From NCBI GenBank assembly GCA_016281605.1, contig JAEEJA010000027.1:151123-215122 (forward strand): DNA of 64,000 bases, in the 5' to 3' direction. This DNA is from Lachnospiraceae bacterium (GTDB lineage Bacteria > Bacillota > Clostridia > Lachnospirales > Lachnospiraceae). Below are positions 9,059 through 17,870 of this stretch, piece by piece; within the stretch, counting starts at the first letter, position 1, and the number at the start of each line of letters is the position of its first letter. The notes beneath the pieces are model-generated. The model did no database searches and was not told where the DNA came from. It saw only the letters and a program-made list of their open reading frames with translations. The translations under genes were made by a program, and so were the position numbers.

Positions 9059-11047
9059 TCATGTTTTTTTCTTTTTCTTTTTATTATCCTTATCATTCTC
9101 ATTATCTTTATTATTTTCTTTTTTGAATGATTTACGGTTATTTGAGTCTTTTTCTGATTTTTTCTTGTTTTTTGCTTTATCTTTATTCTTTTTATTATCC
9201 CTTAAGTTCTTATCTTTCTGAGTCTTGTTAGTCTTTAAGGCCTTTTCTTCTTGATTTTTAAGGCTCTTCTTAAGAGATTTGGTATATGTAAAATAATAAT
9301 ACTTTTCCAATGCTGTATACTCATCTGAATATATATAATTAACATCAGATATCATATCATTATCATCCACATCTTCATTTTGAGAGTTTCTTGAAAGCAC
9401 CCTTATAGATATAGTTCTTGAATGATAAGCAATTCTCTCGCAACTGTTAATAATATCATAAAATACAGTTTGAGCTTTTACAGAGCACTGTCCTTCCTGT
9501 AGTCTTTCCACATGATGATTTTTAAGTAATTCATTGAATCTGGAAAGAGCAGCTACCATAGCTCTTATCTTCCTTGCTGTAGCTATATCATCATTATCAA
9601 AGGATATAAATGTATTATCCAATATTTCACGTAGATTAGAAAGTAGGATTTTAAGCTCTTTCTTAGCATTGTTAGAAAGATCTATCTTTTCCTGATTCAT
9701 ATTCGATAATGCATAAGCAATATTCATGCAATAATCTCCTATTCTTTCATAATCTCCTACCGACTTAAGGATTTCAGTTACCAAAAGCTTACTTTCTACA
9801 GGAAGTCGTTTTCTGTTTATATGTATAACATAGCCTGAAAGATAGGTTTCACATTTATCGATATAAGCTTCATTATCATCTAAATCTTTAAATTGATTTT
9901 CATCATACTTTTCAAGAAGTGAACTGATAATAACCATATTATTTCTTATTCTGTCTCCTGCATTTTTCATTATAAGCTTAGACTGATTAAGTGCGATTGC
10001 AGGAGTTTTAAGAAGCATATCATCAAGTCTCTTGAAGTCTTCATCCTTAACATCTTCATCATTATCCTTAAGAATAACGGCAGAAAGACGGGAAATTGCA
10101 TTGGAGAAAGGCAAAAGCACAATACTAGTGATGAGATTAAACAGTAAATGAACGTTAGCTATGTCTCCTCTGTTTACAATTTTTTTCATTGATTCAATTT
10201 CATTTATTGCATTTACGGAATAAATGATTATACCAAACATAGTAACGAGAATTATATTGAAAAAAATATATACAAATGCTGCTCTTTTTGCCTTTTTATT
10301 AGAGCCTATACTTCCCATAAGTATAGCACTGCACTTACCTATATTCTGTCCAAGTATAAGAGGGATGGCAATTCCGTAAGAAATGGTTCCGGTAGCACTT
10401 AACGCCTGAAGTATACCAACAAAAGCACTTGAGCTTTGTATAACTGCAGTAAGAGCAACACCGGTCAATATACCAATAATAGGATTTTCAAAAGAAGTAA
10501 ATAGCTTTTGGAATTCTTTTGACTCTTTTAGCGGCGCAAAAACACCTTCCATAATAGTCATACCATAAAACAACACTCCCAATCCTACCATTATTCCGGC
10601 TATATCTTTATATTTTTGTTTTTTGGAAAAAATCATGACTGCAACTCCTGATGCAATAAGCATCGGAGCAAATGAAGAAGGTTTTAAAAGAGTTAAAACT
10701 ATATTTCCTGAACCTAGATCACCCAATCGAAGTATCTGAGCTGTAACAGTACTACCTACATTAGCACCAAATATAACAGGTATCGACTGAGATACCTTCA
10801 TAATTCCGGCATTAACAAAGCCGATAATCATAATAGTAGTTGCGGCAGAGCTTTGTATAACTCCGGTTACACCCATACCAAGAGCCCACCCCTTGATAGC
10901 ACCTACGCCTTTTTTCTTACTAGTTGTGAGAGTTTCAAGTATCTTTTCAAGTTTAGATCCGGCAAGCTTTTCCAAAGACTTTCCCATAAGGCTCATACCA
11001 AATAAGAAAAGCCCGACACCTCCAAATAATTCTATAACAGCTAGCAT
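9059..11047 (-). CDS. Na/Pi cotransporter family protein with PhoU-like domain and Lys/Asn/Asp-rich tail
   Basis: 662 aa; two QSSAA/QSSSA repeats (VTGVIQSSAATTIM, VIQSSSAFVGIL), PhoU-like helical region, then a ~60-aa KNKKKSEKDSNN... tail. Confidence 0.92.
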   Translation of the reverse strand: MLAVIELFGGVGLFLFGMSLMGKSLEKLAGSKLEKILETLTTSKKKGVGAIKGWALGMGVTGVIQSSAATTIMIIGFVNAGIMKVSQSIPVIFGANVGSTVTAQILRLGDLGSGNIVLTLLKPSSFAPMLIASGVAVMIFSKKQKYKDIAGIMVGLGVLFYGMTIMEGVFAPLKESKEFQKLFTSFENPIIGILTGVALTAVIQSSSAFVGILQALSATGTISYGIAIPLILGQNIGKCSAILMGSIGSNKKAKRAAFVYIFFNIILVTMFGIIIYSVNAINEIESMKKIVNRGDIANVHLLFNLITSIVLLPFSNAISRLSAVILKDNDEDVKDEDFKRLDDMLLKTPAIALNQSKLIMKNAGDRIRNNMVIISSLLEKYDENQFKDLDDNEAYIDKCETYLSGYVIHINRKRLPVESKLLVTEILKSVGDYERIGDYCMNIAYALSNMNQEKIDLSNNAKKELKILLSNLREILDNTFISFDNDDIATARKIRAMVAALSRFNELLKNHHVERLQEGQCSVKAQTVFYDIINSCERIAYHSRTISIRVLSRNSQNEDVDDNDMISDVNYIYSDEYTALEKYYYFTYTKSLKKSLKNQEEKALKTNKTQKDKNLRDNKKNKDKAKNKKKSEKDSNNRKSFKKENNKDNENDKDNKKKKKKT

Positions 11048-11087
11048 ATGTATTCTCCTGTGATAATCGAAAATCCTGAATTTCTTA

Positions 11088-11591
11088 TTACTTATGTTTA
11101 TAATCTGTAAGTGATACTCTTACAACAATATCTGTTCCAAGGTAATCATGTATTTCTCTTACAATATCGTTGCAAACCTTGGTTCTTGTAATATCAGACT
11201 CTTTATAATTCTTAATGACCTTTACTACAATATCTGTAATATCATCTTGATTCTTTACTATTCCTTTTTTTGCCTTATTGAATTTGGGATAATTGGAATT
11301 TAAAACCAAAGTATATCCGTCTATTTCTACATAATGAGGATCTTCACCCTCTAAAACCTTTATTTCAATGGTTTTTTTCTTATCAAAAATCACAGGATAA
11401 TTAACAAGCTTTTCTTCAACTATCTGTGTATCTATTTCATCCAGATTTATCTTTAATAGTTTTGTTACCTTTAGAATAATATCATCTGTATGCGCATATT
11501 TGGGCACATTTAATGCAATTATTGCGACAGTCCCGATTATCAGTAATATAGTAACTACAAATACTATAATATTGACTGCATTTTTCTTCAT
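11088..11591 (-). CDS. Hypothetical single-pass membrane protein
   Basis: 167 aa, N-terminal TM; good RBS (ggaggttttt region); no family recognised with confidence. Confidence 0.7.
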   Translation of the reverse strand: MKKNAVNIIVFVVTILLIIGTVAIIALNVPKYAHTDDIILKVTKLLKINLDEIDTQIVEEKLVNYPVIFDKKKTIEIKVLEGEDPHYVEIDGYTLVLNSNYPKFNKAKKGIVKNQDDITDIVVKVIKNYKESDITRTKVCNDIVREIHDYLGTDIVVRVSLTDYKHK

Positions 11592-11700
11592 GAAAAACCT
11601 CCATGTCTAAACACTTATCTTTGTATTATAGGAAAACCCATACAAAGTACATGATACACTAAAACCAAATGATTGTAAACTATTTAGTTTATTATATAAT

Positions 11701-12483
11701 TTAGTTTACGCTGTAATAAGACTGAACAAGTTCAGTACATAAAAGATCATTGGTAATAGTAATCATAGTCCCCTTCATTCCCAGTGACTTTGTACATAAA
11801 ATTCCGGCAGACTCACACTTTTTAAGGGCATTTATAATAACAGTACGGGTTATACCAAGCTCATTTGCGAGCTTACTCGATACTATCCTACCTTCCTTTT
11901 GTCCATTAAGCATATTTAATATACTTATAAGAGCCTTTAACTCAAGCATGGAAAGCGATGATAAAGCGATAGATACATCATCTGTTTTCATGTTTTTCGT
12001 TAAGTTCTCCTCTGTCTTAGATATTCTCATAGCAAGTCCAATTAAAGTAATACTGTGCTCTAAAAGTATGATATCATCAATTGTAAACGGACTGGAATTA
12101 TTGTAAACAATCAAAGAACCCATTCTGTTTTTTGAAATCTTTACAGGTGATATCATGGCGTGATAGTTGTCAGCGCCTTCAAAATCCATGCCCATTGTTG
12201 TTAAATTTATATTTTCATGAGTAGAGAGTATTGACATAAATCTATCTTTTATAACATTATCTATCATCATCCCTCTCTCAAGATGTTTTAGTTTAGGTAT
12301 TGATGGAATTGATGGTTGTTCTTTTACTCCGAGCACCTTTCCTTTTCTGCTGAATAATACAACATTTACATTCATAATGTCAGACAAGTATCCACAAAAA
12401 GTATTAAAATCAAGCTTTTGAGAGCTATCCTCTATTATAAGCCAGTTTATCTTCCTTGTCTTATCCAATAAATCCAGACTCAT
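11701..12483 (-). CDS. codY: GTP-sensing transcriptional pleiotropic repressor CodY
   Basis: 260 aa; GAF-like N-terminus and C-terminal HTH SKLANELGITRTVIINALKKCESAGI. Confidence 0.95.
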   Translation of the reverse strand: MSLDLLDKTRKINWLIIEDSSQKLDFNTFCGYLSDIMNVNVVLFSRKGKVLGVKEQPSIPSIPKLKHLERGMMIDNVIKDRFMSILSTHENINLTTMGMDFEGADNYHAMISPVKISKNRMGSLIVYNNSSPFTIDDIILLEHSITLIGLAMRISKTEENLTKNMKTDDVSIALSSLSMLELKALISILNMLNGQKEGRIVSSKLANELGITRTVIINALKKCESAGILCTKSLGMKGTMITITNDLLCTELVQSYYSVN

Positions 12484-12485
12484 CT

Positions 12486-14567
12486 TTACTCCTTATTCTT
12501 ATCTTCTTTTATATCCATAACATGTTCGCACTCTTCATTGGTACAAACAAGTTTATTTTTCTTTTCAACCATTACACTACCACACTTAGGGCAAGGAGAG
12601 GCTGATGGTTTTTGCCATGAAACAAAGTCACACTCAGGGAATGATATACATCCGTAAAATCTTCTTCCCTTTCTGGTTTTCTTTATAACTAGGTCCGACT
12701 TACACTTAGGACATAAAAGACCTGTTTTTTCAAAATATGGTTTAGTGTTTTTACACTCAGGAAAACCGGGACAAGCCAAGAATTTACCATATGGACCGTA
12801 CTTTATTACCATATTTCTTCCGCATTCTTCACATATTTCATCGGAAACCTCATCGTGTATCTCTACATGTTCAAGCTCTTCGGATGCTATATCAACAGCT
12901 TCCTTAAGATCCGGATAAAAGTTTTCTATAACAGTTTTCCATCTTATATTTCCGTTTTCAACGCCATCCAGAAGGCTTTCAAGATTAGCTGTAAAATCAA
13001 CATTTACAATACTTGGAAAGGATGTAAGCATAATATTGTTTACAACTTCTCCAAGCTCTGTCATATACAGGTTCTTTTTTTCTTTTGAGACATAATGCCT
13101 GTTTATAATAGTTGATATGGTAGGTGCGTAAGTACTAGGCCTTCCGATGCCAAGTTCCTCTAAAGTCTTTACCAAAGAGGCCTCAGTAAAATGTGCAGGA
13201 GGTTGTGTAAAATGCTGCTTTTCTTCTAATTGAAGCAAATCAATCTTCATTCCTGTTGAAAGATTCTTAGGAAGATGAGTTTTACTTGTTTCTTTATCCT
13301 CATCCGTCTGATAAACATTCATATATCCGGCAAATACTGATTTTGAGGAGCTTGTATTAAATACATAATCCTTCGATGATATCTTTACCGATGTACTTTC
13401 ATACTGCGCCGGAGCCATACAGCTTGCTAAAAATCTTCTCCATATAAGCTGATATAATCTGAATTGATCTCTATTTAGATCATCCTTTACCTGGGCAGGT
13501 GTCAACTCAACGTAAGTAGGCCTTATAGCTTCATGTGCATCCTGAATCTTTTTTGAGTTTTTAGCATTATTTACATTTGATTTACCTACATACTCTTTTC
13601 CATAGGTATTTTCGATGTAATCAGATGCAGCTAAAGCCGCCTCTTCTGATATTCTGGTTGAATCTGTTCTTAAATAAGTTATAAGACCAATATTTCCTCT
13701 TCCCTTAATCTTTACACCTTCATAAAGTCCCTGAGCAATTCTCATGGTCTTTACTGTTGAAAAATTGAGACTTTTTGAGGCTTCCTGCTGTAGAGTTGAT
13801 GTTGTAAACGGAAGTGGTGATTTTTTATTAATTGTTCTTTTCTTAATATCTGAAATCACATACTTCTGTTTTAATATCTCTTTTTTTATTTTATCTACTT
13901 CTTCTATGCTCTTTAATTCCAGCTTACCATTAGTGCTTCCATAAAATAAAGCATCAAAAGAAAGCTTGGACTTTTCAGGTGAAAAATCACCCTTTATAGA
14001 CCAATACTCATCAGGTATAAAGTCATTTATACTATTTTCCCTGTCACATATAATTCTAAGAGCAACAGACTGTACTCTTCCGGCACTTAACCCTCTTTTA
14101 ACCTTCGCCCATAGAAGAGGACTTATTTGATAGCCAACCATTCTGTCAAGCACTCTTCTGGCTTGCTGAGCGTCTACCAAATCCGTATCTATCTCTCTTC
14201 CGTTTTTTATAGCATTTTTAACTGCGTTTTTGGTTATCTCATTAAATGTGATACGTTTGGCTTTTTTATCTTCAAGCTTAAGTGCCGCCATCAAGTGCCA
14301 GCTTATAGCTTCTCCCTCACGGTCCGGGTCGGTTGCAAGATATATCTTATCAGCCTTCTTTACAGCCTTTCTAAGTCCTGCAAGAAGTTCTCCCTTTCCT
14401 CTGATAGTTATGTATTTAGGCTCAAAATCATTTTCAACATCAACACCCATAGTGCTTTTAGGCAAATCTCTAACATGACCGTTAGAAGCCATAACTTCAT
14501 AATTTTTCCCTAAAAACTTCTTAATTGTAGCTGCCTTAGCAGGCGACTCAACGATAACAAGATTCAT
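12486..14567 (-). CDS. topA: DNA topoisomerase I
   Basis: 693 aa; NLVIVESPAKAATIKKFLGKNYEV, ATDPDREGEAISWHL, LITYLRTDSTRIS, C-terminal zinc ribbons. Confidence 0.98.
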   Translation of the reverse strand: MNLVIVESPAKAATIKKFLGKNYEVMASNGHVRDLPKSTMGVDVENDFEPKYITIRGKGELLAGLRKAVKKADKIYLATDPDREGEAISWHLMAALKLEDKKAKRITFNEITKNAVKNAIKNGREIDTDLVDAQQARRVLDRMVGYQISPLLWAKVKRGLSAGRVQSVALRIICDRENSINDFIPDEYWSIKGDFSPEKSKLSFDALFYGSTNGKLELKSIEEVDKIKKEILKQKYVISDIKKRTINKKSPLPFTTSTLQQEASKSLNFSTVKTMRIAQGLYEGVKIKGRGNIGLITYLRTDSTRISEEAALAASDYIENTYGKEYVGKSNVNNAKNSKKIQDAHEAIRPTYVELTPAQVKDDLNRDQFRLYQLIWRRFLASCMAPAQYESTSVKISSKDYVFNTSSSKSVFAGYMNVYQTDEDKETSKTHLPKNLSTGMKIDLLQLEEKQHFTQPPAHFTEASLVKTLEELGIGRPSTYAPTISTIINRHYVSKEKKNLYMTELGEVVNNIMLTSFPSIVNVDFTANLESLLDGVENGNIRWKTVIENFYPDLKEAVDIASEELEHVEIHDEVSDEICEECGRNMVIKYGPYGKFLACPGFPECKNTKPYFEKTGLLCPKCKSDLVIKKTRKGRRFYGCISFPECDFVSWQKPSASPCPKCGSVMVEKKNKLVCTNEECEHVMDIKEDKNKE

Positions 14568-14712
14568 CTCTGTTTTTACCTCCGATTACCATATGCAAAG
14601 ATAAATATAGTATATTTAGGCATTTACCCCTATTGTATATCACATAACAGTAATTATTTATACAAAACATTACAAATAGTACACCATTTAAAAAAATGTT
14701 GCAAGACTTATT

Positions 14713-15813
14713 TTATAATCTTATAGCATAATTATGATTTCCTATATCTCTTATATACCCTTTTATCTCCATTTTTATTAGTATTTTCATGATTTTCGGT
14801 AAAGGAAGCATAGTTTTTTCTAATATATACTCTAGGGGGCAAGGATTTAGGTTTAGTAATCCTATAACTTCTTTTTCGGTACTGTTAAGATCCTTATATA
14901 TCTTTGTTTTTTCTTCCTCTATGTCATTATCATAAAAAATGCCCAGGCAATCTAGTATATCCTTGACTTCCGTAACAAGACAAGCTCCTCCTTTTATAAG
15001 CTCATTACTTCCAAAATAAAGCCGGTCTCTTATATTTCCCGGTATGACCATGAGTTCACGTCCCTGATCAAGTGCCATAGATGCAGTAATAAGTGATCCA
15101 GAGTTTTTACCTGCTTCAATTACTAAAACTCCATCGGATAGTCCTGATATTATTCTGTTTCTCATCGGAAAATTCCTTGCAATGGGTGGAGTTTTGGGCG
15201 GAAATTCTGAAATTATACCACCGTTATTAATAAGTTCTATATATTCATTTATATTACTTCTTGGATAACATATATCCACGCTACAACCTAAACAGGCAAA
15301 TGTTTTCCCTCCTGTTACACTCAAAGCTCCTCTGTGTGCACAAATATCAATTCCATATGCAAGGCCGCTTATAACTTCTATTCCATACTCTGCTATCTGC
15401 TTTGAATACTTTTCTGAGAGCTCTCTTCCTTCATGATTAGCATTTCTGGCTCCAATTACAGCAATGCTCTTTTTATTATCATCCGGTAATTCTCCTTTAT
15501 AATAAAGACAAAATGGAGGATTTTGTATATGCCTTAATTTTTTAGGATATCTAATATCCTGTAAATATGTAAAGTTGATATTATCCTTATCCATTATTTC
15601 TCTTGTTAAATTGTATTTTTTCATATTTTTTGATTCTATCATCATTAAAATCTGCTTTTCATTAAGTATGTTAGTATTGATCAAGGATTTTTCTGATGCT
15701 TTAAATATATCCTCGAAGCATTTATATACATTAAGAAGCTTACTTATATGAGCATTTCCAATACTGTAATCTATATTTGCTATCCATATAGCATAATCAT
15801 AATCATTCATCAC
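14713..15813 (-). CDS. dprA: DNA-processing protein DprA
   Basis: 366 aa; AVIGARNANHEG...VISGLAYGIDICAHRGAL...GGIISEFPP...VIEAGKNSGSLITASMALDQGRELMVIPG. Confidence 0.96.
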   Translation of the reverse strand: MMNDYDYAIWIANIDYSIGNAHISKLLNVYKCFEDIFKASEKSLINTNILNEKQILMMIESKNMKKYNLTREIMDKDNINFTYLQDIRYPKKLRHIQNPPFCLYYKGELPDDNKKSIAVIGARNANHEGRELSEKYSKQIAEYGIEVISGLAYGIDICAHRGALSVTGGKTFACLGCSVDICYPRSNINEYIELINNGGIISEFPPKTPPIARNFPMRNRIISGLSDGVLVIEAGKNSGSLITASMALDQGRELMVIPGNIRDRLYFGSNELIKGGACLVTEVKDILDCLGIFYDNDIEEEKTKIYKDLNSTEKEVIGLLNLNPCPLEYILEKTMLPLPKIMKILIKMEIKGYIRDIGNHNYAIRL

Positions 15814-17351
15814 ACTACACCCCCATTATACTTTTTATCTATTCCTCTATAACTTATAGCCTCCGTTATATGTTCTTCTTCTATTATTTCTTTTCCCATG
15901 GTATCAGCTATGGTTCTGGCCACTTTTAATACCTTATGATAGCCTCTGGCCGAAATAAACTCCGAGTCAAATATTTCCTTTATAAGATCTGAAGCATACT
16001 TATTTAATTTACAGTATTTTTTTATACTGCCCGGTGAAAGCTCACAATTAAAGGAATAATCCTCATTCTTATACCTTTCTTTCTGTATATTATGAACCTC
16101 ACAAACTCTTTCTCTCATATTGTTGGTACTGTAATAGTCTTCATTATCAGAAGTATTTATATCCGAGTACTTTAAAATATCTGTTTCGGTACTTATATCA
16201 ATCCTATCGAGTATGGGTCTGCTTACCCTTGAAAGGTATTTTTTCACGGATACTACAGAACAATTACACTTTTTATAATCAGGGTAATACCCACAGGGAC
16301 AGGGATTCATAGCAGCAACTAACATAAAGTTAGCCGGATAAACTGTATTAAATCCAACTCTTGATATGTTTACAAGACCTTCTTCCATAGGTTGTCGAAG
16401 TACTTCAATTGTCCTTCTGTTAAATTCCGGAAGTTCATCTAAGAAAAGAACTCCTTTATTTGCAAGGCTTATCTCTCCAGGTTTAGGATATAATCCGCCA
16501 CCTGCTAAAGCTGTCTGAGTTATGCTGTGATGGGGCGATCTAAAGGGCCTTTTATCTATAAGAGGCTTATCTTCCGAAAGAAGTGCTGATACACTATAAA
16601 GCTTAGAAATCTCCATAATATCATCAAATTCCGGTAAAGGCATAATCCCGGGAATCCTTTTAGCAAGCATAGTTTTACCTGATCCCGGAGGACCTATCAT
16701 AAGTACATTATGCATACCACTGACGCCTATTTCTATAGCTCTTTTGGATCTAATCTGACCTTTAACATCTATAAAATCAATATTATCATTGCTTTTAGTA
16801 TAATCAGTAAAACTTATCTTTTCTGTTTCAACATATGCTTCCGGATCTTTTAAAATATCAAAAAGATCATTGATATGGGTTACGCCTATAACTTTAATAT
16901 TTTCAACTATAAGGGCTTCTTTTACGTTTTCTTTTGGTAAAATGATATATTTGAAACCTTTATTGGCAGCAGTATAAGCCATGGGTAATATTCCCTTTAT
17001 CCTTCTTATGCTTCCGTCTAAAGATACTTCACCCTCAAATACCATATCAGGAACAAATGTATTATCCAACACCTCTAATGCTGTTAAAACAGCAACAACT
17101 TTGGTTAAATCGTAAGACGTCCCTTCCTTCCTAAGGTTTGCAGGAGCCAGATTGATTGTGATTTTTTTTGGTGGAAATCTAAAACCGGAATTTTTGACAG
17201 CTATCCACACTCTTTCTCGAGCCTCTCTTAATTCACTTGAGAGATAGCCAACCAAAGAAAACCCAGGCAGGCCGTCAGATACGTCTGCCTCGGTTTTTAC
17301 GACATGCCCATTGATACCATCAATGGCAATAGAATTTGTTTCATGATACAT
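15810..17351 (-). CDS. YifB/ComM family Mg-chelatase-like AAA ATPase
   Basis: 513 aa; MIGPPGSGKTMLAKRIPGIMP, RPFRSPHHSITQTALAGGG, GEISLANKGVLFLDELPEF, AAMNPCPCGYY. Confidence 0.96.
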   Translation of the reverse strand: MYHETNSIAIDGINGHVVKTEADVSDGLPGFSLVGYLSSELREARERVWIAVKNSGFRFPPKKITINLAPANLRKEGTSYDLTKVVAVLTALEVLDNTFVPDMVFEGEVSLDGSIRRIKGILPMAYTAANKGFKYIILPKENVKEALIVENIKVIGVTHINDLFDILKDPEAYVETEKISFTDYTKSNDNIDFIDVKGQIRSKRAIEIGVSGMHNVLMIGPPGSGKTMLAKRIPGIMPLPEFDDIMEISKLYSVSALLSEDKPLIDKRPFRSPHHSITQTALAGGGLYPKPGEISLANKGVLFLDELPEFNRRTIEVLRQPMEEGLVNISRVGFNTVYPANFMLVAAMNPCPCGYYPDYKKCNCSVVSVKKYLSRVSRPILDRIDISTETDILKYSDINTSDNEDYYSTNNMRERVCEVHNIQKERYKNEDYSFNCELSPGSIKKYCKLNKYASDLIKEIFDSEFISARGYHKVLKVARTIADTMGKEIIEEEHITEAISYRGIDKKYNGGVV

Positions 17352-17411
17352 ACGCTTCCTTTCCTGATGTAAAAGAAGCTTATTCCCGGATTAAATACAA
17401 AAATATTATTT

Positions 17412-17861
17412 TTAATTTTTTAATTCTTGAATAACATCAATAAATGTATCGACGTCATTAAACTCTTTATAAATAGATGCAAATCTTACATAGGCAACGC
17501 TATCTAAATCCTTAAGCTTTTCAAGAACAAGCTCTCCTATGAAACTACTCTGAATTTCCTTTGCATCCTGCTTAAATATATCATTTTCAATGCTGTTAAG
17601 CATTTCAGAAACCTGCTCCATAGATATAGGTCTTTTATTTATGGAGCGGAATATACCACTTTTAATTTTATTCCTGTCATAACCCTCTCTGGACTGATCC
17701 TTCTTTATGACTACAACCGGAATTGCTTCTACTCTTTCATATGTTGTAAAACGTTTTTTACACTTTATACACTCTCTTCTTCTTCTGATTGACGAGTTAT
17801 CGTCAGCAGACCTTGAGTCAATTACCCTGGTATCATCGACACCGCAAAACGGACACTTCAT
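17412..17861 (-). CDS. nrdR: Transcriptional regulator NrdR
   Basis: 149 aa; N-terminal zinc ribbon MKCPFCGVDDTRVIDSR...RRRECIKCKKRFTTYERVE plus ATP-cone. Confidence 0.98.
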   Translation of the reverse strand: MKCPFCGVDDTRVIDSRSADDNSSIRRRRECIKCKKRFTTYERVEAIPVVVIKKDQSREGYDRNKIKSGIFRSINKRPISMEQVSEMLNSIENDIFKQDAKEIQSSFIGELVLEKLKDLDSVAYVRFASIYKEFNDVDTFIDVIQELKN

Positions 17862-17870
17862 ATAAACCTC

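Noticed and set aside
9027-9221. Phe/Leu/Ser-rich plus-strand ORF (64 aa)
   Set aside because: Mirror image of the Lys-rich tail codons of the Na/Pi transporter; low complexity artefact.
14127-14513. 128-aa plus-strand ORF antisense to topA
   Set aside because: Fully inside topA on the opposite strand with no recognisable motif or RBS.
14713-17351. dprA-comM next to codY-topA as a novel competence island
   Set aside because: dprA, yifB/comM and topA neighbourhoods are common in Firmicutes; no additional competence genes here.
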